A DNA stretch of 64,000 nt, taken from the NCBI RefSeq assembly GCF_963678635.1, contig NC_087064.1, positions 49,833,346 to 49,897,345 on the forward strand, written 5' to 3'. Below, in pieces: positions 44,601 to 54,560 of this stretch. The notes under the pieces are model-generated. The model was given only the letters and a program-made list of their open reading frames with translations. It ran no database searches and had not been told where the DNA came from. The first letter of the stretch is position 1, and each line of letters begins with the position of its first letter. This stretch comes from Symsagittifera roscoffensis. Its lineage: Eukaryota; Xenacoelomorpha; Acoela; Convolutidae. A program made the translations under genes and the position numbers.

Positions 44601-47210
44601 ATGTTTATACCTAATGATCTCTATGTAAAATAATTATAACTAATGATCCCTATATAAAAATTTATACCTAATGATCCCTATGTAAAACTTTTATACCTAA
44701 TGATCCCTATGTAAAAAATTTATACCTAATGATCCCTATGTAAAAAATTTATACCTAATGATCCCTATGTAAAAAATTTATACCTAATGATCCCTATGTA
44801 AAAAATTTATACCTAATGATCCCTATGTATAACTTTTATAGCTAATGATCCCTATGTAAATATTTATACCTAATGATCCCTATGTAAATATTTATACCTA
44901 ATGATCCCTATGTAAAATAATTATACCTAATGATCCCAATGTAAAAAGTTTTCCAATTTTTTTTTTCGAGTTTTTTTTCAAATTTTTTTTTCATATTTTT
45001 TTCAATCTAGGAATAACTGATGATCCCTAAATATATTGTTCCCTAAGTAAAACCAATGATACCTACGTATAATTTTTCATAGCTAATGATCCCTATATAA
45101 AAAATATGCCTAATGATCCCTATGTAAAAAATTTATACCTAATGATCCCTATGTAAAATATTTATACCTAATGATCCCTATGTACAACATTTATACCTAA
45201 AGATCCCTATGTATAATTTTTATAGCTAATGATCCCTATGTAAAACTTTATACCTAATGATCCCTATGTAAAAAATTTATACCTAATGATCCCTATGTAA
45301 AAAATTTATACCTAATGATCCCTATGTAAAAAATTTATACCTAATGATCCCTATGTAAAACTTTATACCTAATGATCCCTATGTAAAAAATTTATACCTA
45401 ATGATCCCTATGTAAATATTTATACCTAATGATCCCTATGTAAAATATTTATACCTAATGATCCCTATGGAAAAAATTTATACCTAATGATCCCTATGTA
45501 AAAAATTTATACCTAATGATCCCTATGTAAAAAATTTATACCTAATGATCCCTATGTAAAAAATTTATACCTAATGATCCCTATGTAAAAAATTTATACC
45601 TAATGATCCCTATGTATAACTTTTATAGCTAATGATCCCTATGTAAATATTTATACCTAATGATCCCTATGTAAAATATTTATACCTAATGATCCCTATG
45701 TAAAATGTTTATACCTAATGATCTCTATGTAAAATAATTATAACTAATGATCCCTATATAAAAATTTATACCTAATGATCCCTATGTAAAACTTTTATAC
45801 CTAATGATCCCTATGTAAAAAATTTATACCTAATGATCCCTATGTAATAAATTTATACCTAATGATCCCTATGTAATAAATTTATACCTAATGATCCCTA
45901 TGTAAATACTTATACCTAATGATCCCTATGTAAAATATTTATACCTAATAATCCCTATGTAAAATATTTATACCTAATGATCCCTATGTAAAATAATCAT
46001 ACCTAATGATCCCGTTGTAAATATTTATAACTAATGATCCCTATGTAAAATTTTTATACCTAATGATCCCTATGTAAAAAATTTATACCTAAGGATCCCT
46101 ATGTATCAAAAAAATTATACCTAATGATCCCTATGTATAATTTTTATAGCTAATGATCCTATGTAAATAATTATACCTAATGATCCTATGTAAAATACTT
46201 ATACCTAATGATCCCTATGTAAATTTTTTATACCTAATGATCCCTATGTAAATAATTATACCTAATGATCCCTATGTAAAACTTTTGTACCTAATGATCC
46301 CTATGTAAAAAATTTATACCTAATGATTCCTATGTAATAAATTTATACCTAATGATCACTATGTAAAAAATCTATACCTAATGTACCCTATAAAAATATT
46401 TATACCTAATGATACCTATGTAAAATATTTTTACCTAATGATCCCTATGTAAAATATTTATACATAATGATCCCTATGTAAAATAATTATACCTAATGAT
46501 CCCTATGTAAATATTTATACCTAATGATTTCAATGTAAAATTTTTATACCTAATGATCCCTATGTAAAAAATTTATACCTAAGGATCCATATGTAAAAAA
46601 AAATATACCTAATGATCCCTATGTATAATTTTTATAGCTGATGATCCTATGTAAATAATTATACCTAATGATCCTATGTAAAATACTTATACCTAATGAT
46701 CCCTATGTAAATTTTTTATACCTAATGATCCCTATGTAAATAATTATACCTAATGATCCCTATGTAAAACTTTTGTACCTAATGATCCCTATGTAAAAAA
46801 TTTATACCTAATGATTCCTATGTAATAAATTTATACCTAATGATCACTATGTAATAAATCTATACCTAATGTACCCTATAAAAATATTTATACCTAATGA
46901 TACCTATGTAAAATATTTTTACCTAATGATCCCTATGTAAAATATTTATACATAATGATCCCTATGTAAAATAATTATACCTAATGATCCCTATGTAAAT
47001 ATTTATACCTAATGATTTCAATGTAAAATTTTTATACCTAATGATCCCTATGTAAAAAATTTATACCTAAGGATCCATATGTAAAAAAAAATATACCTAA
47101 TGATCCCTATGTAAATTTTTTATACCTGATGATCCCTATATAAAAAATTTATACCTAATGGTTACTATGTACAATATTTATAATCATTTACCCTATGTTT
47201 AATTTTCATA
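43720..47210 (+). repeat. 29-30 bp minisatellite of the left arm
   Basis: The unit reads ATACCTAATGATCCCTATGT followed by AAAAAATTT or a variant (AAATATTT, ATAACTTTTATAGC). More than 100 units are present. There is a higher-order structure: 43,745-44,850 is repeated at 44,850-45,955 (offset 1,105), and 46,080-46,560 is repeated about 481 bp further on. Units decay after 47,100. Confidence 0.93.
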
Positions 47211-47442
47211 GCTTAACCAAATATTTTCATATCACGTATTACCAATGATCTCTATGTTTAACCAATGATCCCTATGTACATCTAAAGATCCCTAATTGAA
47301 TTTTATGACCATTTGGTGCATCTAATGGTCCCTATGCGTAAACAATCGCTCATTTATCTAACCATTAACCCCTAAGTATAACTAATGATCCAAAATTATA
47401 CAAATTGATCCTCCCTAAGTGTCATATGATCCCATTTTAAAA
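47211..47442 (+). repeat. Degenerate minisatellite edge
   Basis: Scattered AATGATCCCTATGT-like words with irregular spacing mark the inner edge of the left arm. No gene. Confidence 0.6.
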
Positions 47443-47475
47443 GGAGAGAGAATTAGATAAGGGATAGAGACAGAG

Positions 47476-47513
<38 letters not shown>

Positions 47514-47640
47514 CAGAGACGTAGAGAGAAAAAAAGAAGAGAGAAAGAGAAAAAAAAAGAGAGAGAGAGAGAGAGAGACGGAGAGAGAAAGAGAAAGATA
47601 GCCAGATATAGATAGGTAGATAGATAGATAGATAGATAAA
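47443..47640. repeat. GA-rich and GATA microsatellite
   Basis: Long runs of GA and GAAA units are followed by (GATA) repeats at 47,608-47,637. The minus frame across it is Ser/Leu low-complexity and not a gene. Confidence 0.9.
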
Positions 47641-48935
47641 TTGTTTGTGGATATGCATTGTCTGTGGGTCTTTCAAATTTTTTCTTGTACGTTTTTCACT
47701 GTGCCTTTTTATTTATATCGTTTATGAACTAATTGGAGACATGTATTTGTAACTGGATATTACGAAACAAATTCAAAGTAATTATTGTCACTGTTTGTCT
47801 GGAAGACGCAGGGTTCCATCAAAAGTTATTTTAGCACCATTTTTGTACCAGACACATTGTATAATTATTTGTCGGGTTAGCTTTGTATGTATGTTTGTGT
47901 ATTTATATGTGCTTGAATAGTTCTTAAAACCCTAATAGGTTTTTAATTAAGTTTGTATCCAAAAAAAATTCATGGTTGTTTTTTGTTATTCGCTTGAACG
48001 TCAAAAATTGTTTGAAAATTTGTGAAAACGTTTAAAGAAACTGAAAATGAACAACACAGTCCAGATAATTCATTTGTATGTAAGTAGTTGTTCACGTATA
48101 TGTTGATAGTCATGTGTTTGAAAAGATCTAATGTGCGTATGCGTATTTATATGTATTTGTAATTACTGCGATTTCATTTACATATTTGATAATATTTTTA
48201 TGTAGTCTTATTTATTCTTCTGAATAAGTTTTCATTCTATTATATGATCAAACAAACCCTTTTAGACGCTCAATTACCATATACAGCTAGAATTACAACA
48301 AAAAACCAAACTCTTTTCTTTTTTAAAGCATTTGGTTGAAACCATCAAAAGTAATTCACAAGATATTTTACATGAACAACACTTGTAGCAAGTACTTTAA
48401 ACATACATTTGTCTAGCTGTGTATAATTGTCTAGAGTTAGAGTTTATATAGCTGTTCCTTTAAGTACTTTTCACAACCTATTTTCTAAATGCTATGTCTG
48501 TGTATTTGTTTGTTTTTAAGTAATTAGATTGTTGTCTGTGTGTTTTAAATGGTAATTCGTCTATTATGCTTAACAAAACAACTTGAAACGTATAGCTGCT
48601 TGTTGAAAATTAGCTTATGTTTAAACTCTGAAACGTTTCTGTAACTGAGTTGTTTAGAAGGATGTAAAGTATTGCACTAAACATTATGCATTTAAACACA
48701 CATGTGTGTGTTTGAGCATAAATTTTACTTGTATTTTTGTGTATATGTTCATATACAAAAAATTATATCATGTAAGTTTATCTGTTTAGAAGTGTAACAA
48801 AAATTAAATTATAACGATAACTCGAATCATTCTAATTTTGATTCCGGATTTGTCAAGTAATTCTAGAAAAAATCACTGAATCAATTTATATGCGACGGGT
48901 GTTATACATGCTGCATGTATGCTCCTCTGAACTAG
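47641..48935. other. Centre of the element, left part, no gene supported
   Basis: AT-rich unique DNA with many TGTATTTG/TATATGT words (for example 47,880-47,915, 48,060-48,170 and 48,705-48,745) and no persuasive frame. It differs sharply from the satellites outside the element. Confidence 0.5.
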
Positions 48936-49024
48936 TTATTCATTCTGTACAAGAGCATCAAGACCGTAAAAAGTCTTCTTTGCGAGGCAAAAATTTGAGC
49001 CGTTTTTCAAAATAAGCATTTTTT
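48936..49024 (-). CDS. Candidate terminal exon e (29 codons)
   Basis: It is preceded (minus strand) by an acceptor-like TTACTTCTTTTAG ending at 49,025. The exon then reads LILKNGSNFCLAKKTFYGLD and ALVQNE, and stops at TAA 48,936-48,938. Composition looks coding. However, the opposite strand also has an open frame (about 57 codons, 48,849-49,019), so strand choice is uncertain. Confidence 0.25.
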
Positions 49025-49207
49025 CTAAAAGAAGTAATTTTTGGTTTCTGTGTTAATTCTGTTTTTTGAACTATCCATAAATGAGACTCATAAGTTGCAA
49101 ATTGTGGGTAACTTAGTAAAGACTAATTTTGTTCATTGTATTGCTTTTTGTTTTTTATCAAGATTTGAAAACTTTTGCTGTTTGAAATTTCCAATAATCA
49201 CACAACG

Positions 49208-49333
49208 TTAATACCAATAAGCCCAAAAGACAAAAAAGACTTCAAAGTCTTTCACATAGGCTCCAAGTGTAGCAGAGATTGTTCCACTCTGGTCTATCTT
49301 TTCTCTTTGGGTGCAGTTGAAGTTTCTCCTCAT
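49208..49333 (-). CDS. Candidate terminal exon d
   Basis: It reads MRRNFNCTQREKIDQSGTIS, then LGAYVKDFEVFFVFW, and stops at 49,208. It lies 38 bp below the donor of exon c (49,372-49,592) and is in phase with it if GTAAGT...CAG is a 38-bp intron. That intron is short and lacks a good pyrimidine tract. A competing plus-strand frame of 104 codons (49,175-49,489) covers the same DNA. Confidence 0.25.
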   Translation of the reverse strand: MRRNFNCTQREKIDQSGTISATLGAYVKDFEVFFVFWAYWY

Positions 49334-49371
49334 CTGTTTTCGGGTGTCTGCTCGCTGCATCAAAGACTTAC

Positions 49372-49592
49372 TGGAGGCGAAGTTACAGGAGTCGCAGTAT
49401 CTGCAAATGAGGTAAAAGGAGGCGGAATTGGTGACTCAATTCCCCAGGCCGACTCTAGGATCTCAATTTCCTGGAGAGATCCAAATTGATTATCTGATGG
49501 AGGAACGCACTCACAAAACCACTTGAACAGCAATTGTAACAGAGAGAAGAGTAAATCCACCCTTTCGATTACCATTAGTTTGGCTGTACCCG
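49372..49592 (-). CDS. Candidate internal exon c (221 bp), unknown protein
   Basis: Both splice signals are good: acceptor TTATTTTCTGATTCAG before 49,592 and donor CCTCCA/GTAAGT at 49,371. The frame is open for 73 codons. It begins GTAKLMVIERVDLLFSLLQL, has a short hydrophobic run and WFCECVPPSDNQF, then an acidic part (EIEILESAWGIE) and a Pro/Thr-rich tail (SPIPPPFTS, TPVTSPP). The local base composition is less AT-rich than its flanks. Family unknown. The plus strand is also open (with a GAG/GTAAAA donor-like site), so the strand is a preference, not a proof. Confidence 0.4.
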
Positions 49593-49924
49593 CTGAATCA
49601 GAAAATAATTTCCGTTAGTAAAAGTAAAATTCTTCTCTGATACGTTTTCAAACCAAATTTTAAATGATTTAGGAATTTAATTGGAACAACTGTATGATCT
49701 ATACTGATCCAATCTTGACTGTTTGGTTTCAATTGTTGTCTTTTGATGACTAGAAAATCTCCGTGATAAGTTATATATAAAAAATGATGCTTTCATAAGG
49801 GGAATCAATCAAAAAAGTTTACAAGAACTTTAAAATTCACTAGCATGAAATAACGGAGCAAAAATACTTGAGTTAAACGTGATAAGATAAAAAAATAAGT
49901 GAATCAAATGCTCGTTTGCAGGCG

Positions 49925-50805
49925 CGTTGCTTCTGTGTTAAATACCAGAATTATAAATAAAATAGCCTTTATATGTATTGTTCAGTACAGTCCAGGATCG
50001 TTCTTTGTCTAAATTTTGATCCTTTTAACTATTGTATTTAAAAAAAAAATTTAAACAATTTTGAGCCATGTATATCTGGTCTTCAGCGGCTAATCTGTTT
50101 TGTAGTTGTTTGTTTCCATGTGTACATCATAAACTTCTGATTTGATATAGATAACAGTTGCAAAAATTCAAAAAAACACCAAAGTGAAATCCTTTACAAT
50201 TCAACCTGATATAGAGTGCTTCTGTGTTAAATAGCAAGAACCATAAATAAAATAGTCTTTATACAAATTGTTCAGTACAATCCAGGATCATGTTTTGTCT
50301 AATTTTTGATCCTTTCAACTATTGTATATAAAAGTTTAACTTTAAACAAATTTGAGCCATGTATATCTGGTCTTCAGCGGCTAATCTGTTTTGTAGTTGT
50401 TTGTTTCCATGTGTACATCATAAGTTTCTGATTTGATATAGATAACAGTTGCAAAAATTCAAAAAAATACCAAAGTAAAATCCTTTACAATTCAACCTGA
50501 TATAGAGTGCTTCTGTGTTAAATAGCAAGAATTATAAATAAAATAGTCTTTATACATATTGTTCAGTACAATCCAGGATCATGCTTTGTCTAAATTTTGA
50601 TCCTTTTAACTATTGTATATAAAAGTTTAATTTTAAACAAATTTGAGCCATGTATATCTGGTCTTCAGCGGTTAATCTATTATGTAGGTTTTCATTTCCA
50701 CTTGTTCAACATAAATTTCTGATTTGATATAAATAAAGCTACATAAATTCAAAAATTTTCCAAAATGAAATACTCTACAATTCAACCTGATATAAAGTTG
50801 CGAGC
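49925..50805. repeat. Three tandem copies of a ~292-bp unit
   Basis: GCTTCTGTGTTAAATA begins the units near 49,929, 50,219 and 50,513. Other shared words are TTTGAGCCATGTATATCTGG and GTCTTCAGCGGCTAATCTG. The first two units share the most; the third diverges toward its end. No open frame persists through the units. Confidence 0.88.
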
Positions 50806-51544
50806 TTTGGTAATTTGCTGAGAAAAAAATGGGCTTAGGCGACGCTGTGCCTGATACGTGTGAGTTAATAAGTTTTGGTTAATGCGTTTAGATGTGTTTA
50901 TATCTTCAGTAATAAAACAATAGTTAGGAGAGTAGTTACAACTCAACCTAGCTATGGCTCCAGACTCCTTAGGAAAGTCTCGAAAAATCTACTATGTAGA
51001 GTATCTGTACTATAATCAAACTGGATAATACATCACAGTTTTTTAGCAAACTAAAATTTTATTACTTATTTGTATTGTGAGCAGCTTGTGATGGAATTTC
51101 CACGAAACCGATAAATTTGTGAAAAAACTTTTCAGTTTTTTGTATATACATGATTTTTATATTAAGATAGATCTACTGAGATGCTTATAAAAATTAAATG
51201 TAGTTTTAGATCTACTGAGATGCTTATAAAATTTGAATGTATTCTTAGATAATAAATTAAAGTGCCGAAAAAATGATTGCTCAATTTCTAAACCGTTAAA
51301 TTTGTAATCGTTTAGTATACATTAATTGCTTATTATTTTTTTCTCTTGTGTGATTTTTTTATTGACCTGTTATTATGAAACTTGAATACAATAAACATTT
51401 ATTAGTTGATAAATACTTTGGTGAACTGACAAAATTTCTAAACTAATGCCTACTCATAAAAATGGATTTTGAAGTTTGAACTCAAATACTTGTTAGTGGA
51501 TTTATTTAAAAACCATTTTCTGGCCGAAGACATTTCAAATTTTT
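50806..51544. other. Centre of the element, no gene; 41-bp doublet
   Basis: TAGATCTACTGAGATGCTTA occurs twice in tandem at about 51,169-51,250 (unit about 41 bp). The remainder is AT-rich without a supported frame. Confidence 0.5.
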
Positions 51545-51688
51545 TCAAAGGCGTGCTGGTAGATTTGTTTTCTCCTTTGCGGCGATCTTGATTTTGGTCC
51601 AGTCGACCAGAAAGAATTTGGGAGTGAAAAGATGAATTGATTCTTTAGATATAATTTTAGGCTCGTACATTTTTGCGTATTCTTCACA
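51545..51688 (-). CDS. Candidate last exon b (47 codons), unknown protein
   Basis: A strong acceptor, CATTGTGTTTTAG, is followed by a frame that starts in phase 0: CEEYAKMYEPKIISKESIHL, then FTPKFFLVDWTKIKIAAKEK, and ends ...PARL before TGA at 51,545. The charge and hydrophobic balance is that of a real protein. Two other frames of the same strand are also open here, so the reading is not unique. The acceptor favours this one. No family is recognised. Confidence 0.38.
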   Translation of the reverse strand, partial: CEEYAKMYEPKIISKESIHLFTPKFFLVDWTKIKIAAKEKTNLPARL

Positions 51689-51748
51689 CTAAAACACAAT
51701 GAAACTGGGAAAAATTGAGATATACACATAAGTTGATTTAAAATAACA

Positions 51749-51886
51749 CTAAAATTGGTTTAAACTCCACTCCTGATAGACTGACCAGTAACCTGAATTA
51801 TTCGAGTTCTCATTTGAAAAAGTTTCTGTATAACTTTGACTATCATTAGCCATACAACCGTCAACGTTAGGATTTCTGCAGTTCAT
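51749..51886 (-). CDS. Candidate first exon a (45 codons), unknown protein
   Basis: The ATG at 51,886 is preceded by AGTAATTCTCAAA. The peptide is MNCRNPNVDGCMANDSQSYT, then an Asn/Ser-rich part and GYWSVYQEWSLNQF, stopping at 51,749. It is polar and lacks the Phe/Lys bias of chance frames. It lies 60 bp upstream of exon b. A phase-0 join would use the weak donor TCA/GTCTAT near 51,782, and the better GTCAGT donor is out of phase. So a and b may be one two-exon gene or unrelated. Confidence 0.35.
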   Translation of the reverse strand: MNCRNPNVDGCMANDSQSYTETFSNENSNNSGYWSVYQEWSLNQF

Positions 51887-52301
51887 TTTGAGAATTACTT
51901 TTTAAAAGATTTCAAAATTATCCAATGATTTTTCAGCTGAGACGAAAATAGCCAGAAAGAATTCTAGAATGATCTAGAAATTTTTTCGACGATAACAAAA
52001 AATTCGTTGACCAAAATAGAAATTCAAAATCAGACATGCACAGAAACTATATGAAAAAATTTCAAGTTGTTTAAATTGTAATCAGTTTTCAAGTAATTGG
52101 TGAACTTTGTAGGCTAAGAAAACGATTAGCTCGAATACATTCTAGTTTCTTGTTATGCGCAATACCACCACATACATAACAGTGTAACTTGCCCAGACAG
52201 TTTTCAAGCCGACTGTAAAAAAAACGAATACATGTTGGCTAAGTATTATCTTTGACCAAATTGAACCAAACGATTTTATGGGTACATGCATTTGTATCAG
52301 T
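51887..52301. other. No feature seen up to the gap
   Basis: AT-rich DNA, possibly the upstream region of the minus-strand candidate exons a and b. No frame is supported. Confidence 0.4.
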
Positions 52302-52501
52302 NNNNNNNNNNNNNNNNNNNNNNNNNNNNNNNNNNNNNNNNNNNNNNNNNNNNNNNNNNNNNNNNNNNNNNNNNNNNNNNNNNNNNNNNNNNNNNNNNNN
52401 NNNNNNNNNNNNNNNNNNNNNNNNNNNNNNNNNNNNNNNNNNNNNNNNNNNNNNNNNNNNNNNNNNNNNNNNNNNNNNNNNNNNNNNNNNNNNNNNNNNN
52501 N
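52302..52501. other. Assembly gap (200 N)
   Basis: Exactly 200 N, the usual placeholder size. It separates the element's centre from its right arm, so the true right-arm and element lengths are unknown. Frames reported across it are meaningless. Confidence 1.
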
Positions 52502-53445
52502 GGTATAAATATTTACATAGGGATCATTAGGTATAAAAATTATACATAGGGATCATTAGGTATAAACATTTTACATAGGGATCATTAGGTATAAATATTT
52601 TACATAGGGATCATTAGGTATAAATTTTTACATAGGGATCATTAGCTATAAAAGTTATACATAGGGATCATTAGGTATAAATTTTTTATATAGGGATCAA
52701 TAGGTATAAATTTTTTACATAGGGATCATTAGGTATAAAGTTTTACATAGGGATTATTTGGTATAAATTTTGTACATAGGGATCATTAGGTATAAATTTT
52801 TTACATAGGGATCATTAGGTATAAATTTTTTACATAGGGATCATTAGGTATAAAGTTTCACATAGGGATCATTAGCTATAAAAATTATACATAGGGATCA
52901 TTAGGTATAAATGTTGTACAACGGGATCATTAGGTATAAATATTTTACATAGGGATCATTAGGTATAAATTTTTTACATAGTGATCATTAAGCATATATT
53001 TTACATAAGGATCATTAGCTATGAAAAATTATACGTATGTATCATTGGTTTTACTTAGGGAACAATATATTTAGGGATCATCAGTTATACCTAGATTGAA
53101 AAAAAATTGAAAAAAAAATATGAAAAAAAAATTTGAAAAAAAACTCGAAAAAAAAAATTTGAAAAAAAAATTGAAATAAAAAAATTGAAAAAAAATTTGA
53201 AAAAAAAAGTTTGCAAAAAATTTTTTTTTTTTGGAAATTTTTGGATGAAATAATTTTTTGGAAAAATTTTTACATTGGGATCATAAGGTATAATTAGTTT
53301 ACATAGGGATCATTAGGTATAAATATTTACATAGGGATCATTAGGTATAAATATTTACATAGGGATCATTAGGTATAATCTATACCCAATGATCCCTGTA
53401 GGGATCAACCCCCCCCCAATCCCGGTGTCGTATATCTATACTACT
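52502..53445 (-). repeat. Right terminal inverted repeat (minisatellite, reversed)
   Basis: The unit appears reversed (ACATAGGGATCATTAGGTAT) and mirrors the left arm, including the A/T-rich block (53,095-53,260) and the hairpin, C tract and terminal 21 bp. In the T-rich block it has extra length relative to the left arm. Confidence 0.85.
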
Positions 53446-53451
53446 AACAAG
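53446..53451. repeat. Target-site duplication, right (AACAAG)
   Basis: AACAAG follows the right terminus and leads into TGCGCGAAAATAGCTGG, the normal continuation of a SatB monomer. Confidence 0.85.
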
Positions 53452-54335
53452 TGCGCGAAAATAGCTGGAAAATGGTGTTTCTAGGTACGAATTAAAAGTA
53501 TGGCCAAAATATTGACCACTGCAAAAACCAAACACACAATTTTTAAGCTCCGGGCAAAGCGATGAAATTGATTCTACTCTGAGCCCGATTATTCGTTACG
53601 TTAATTCTAACAATTTAGCGAGCTCAACAATTGCGCCACAATAGTAAAAATATGGCGTTTTTTAGGTACAGATAAAAATTATGGCCAAACAATTGACCAT
53701 ATGAAAAAACAAAACACAGTTTTAAAGCTTTGATCAAGACGGTGAGTTTGAATCTTTTTGAACCCAATCCGTTAAGGTTAATTATAAAATATTAGCGAGC
53801 TCAACAATTGAGCCAAAACAGCTGAATTATGGTGTTCTAAGCTACAAAATGAGATTTTGTCCAAAATATTGACAACACCGAAAACCAAACACAGATTTTT
53901 TATGCTCTGAACAACGCAATAAATTCGGTTCTACTCTCAGCTCGATACACTAACGTTAAGTATAACAAATAAATGAGCTCAACAATTGCGCCACAAAAGC
54001 ATAAATATGGCGTTTTTTAGGTACAGTTAAAAATTATGGCCAAACAATTAACCATAGCAAAAAATGAAAGACACTGTTAAATCTTTGATCAAGATGATGG
54101 TGAAATTGAGTCTCCTTTCAACCCAATCCGTTAAGGTTGAGTACAAAATATTAGCGAGCTCAAAAATTGAGCCAAAATAGCTGAAATGTGGTGTTTTAAG
54201 CTATAAAATGAGGTTTTGACCAAAATGTTGACAACAGGGAGAAAGCAAACACACAGTTTTTATGCTTTAAACAAGGCGGTGAACTTGAGCCTACTCTGAG
54301 CCCGATCCCATAACATTTTAAAAAATTATTGAGTT
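53452..54335. repeat. Satellite SatB, about 5 monomers
   Basis: Words AAAACCAAACACA and GAGCTCAACAATTGCGCCA recur about every 180 bp (53,530, 53,715, 53,890, 54,070 and 54,255). This is the continuation of the array interrupted by the element. Confidence 0.85.
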
Positions 54336-54560
54336 CAACAACTGACTTGTCTCAACATCAACAAAACCCCACACGTTTCATTATCACGACTAAAAAATCT
54401 GAAAACCAACGATTTTACGACGACAAATTCAAAAGGTTAAAAACTCCTCAGCGCTGCTTGGCTCCTGATTCTAACGCTACCTCGGTAAGTATACACAATC
54501 AAATAACTTTGGTTTCGTCAGGACGCCCACATTGGCTGCCATGTGCCGTCAAAATTGAAA
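54336..54560. repeat. SatA partial monomer
   Basis: It starts at GACTTGTCTCAACATCAACA and ends after GGCTGCCATGTGCCGTCAAA. It joins SatB abruptly at about 54,335. Confidence 0.8.

Larger units (their letters stand above)
43655..53445. mobile_element. 9.8-kb inverted-repeat element with minisatellite arms
   Basis: The left end AGTAGTATAGATATACGACA is the exact inverted complement of the right end up to 53,445. It is flanked by a 6-bp AACAAG duplication and set in a satellite monomer whose empty form is present nearby. Arms continue inward with a G/C tract, a TGATCCCT/AGGGATCA hairpin and a 29-30 bp minisatellite. They stay colinear for at least the 944 bp assembled on the right. The centre (47,440-52,301) is non-satellite DNA with candidate exons. 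No transposase, polymerase or integrase is visible. The true length is unknown because of the gap at 52,302-52,501. Confidence 0.8.

Noticed and set aside
43720-47210. A CRISPR-like array of regular ~30-bp repeats
   Set aside because: The units abut without unique spacers, and the context is eukaryotic satellite and transposon DNA. It is a minisatellite.
47437-47676. 79-codon minus frame rich in Ser and Leu
   Set aside because: It is a translation of the GA microsatellite.
47641-52301. Polinton hallmark genes (protein-primed DNA polymerase, retroviral-type integrase, packaging ATPase, adenovirus-type protease)
   Set aside because: I looked on both strands and found no long frame or motif for any of them, so Polinton membership rests only on end structure and duplication size.
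52252-52549. Open frames of 76-92 codons
   Set aside because: They are made almost entirely of gap N.
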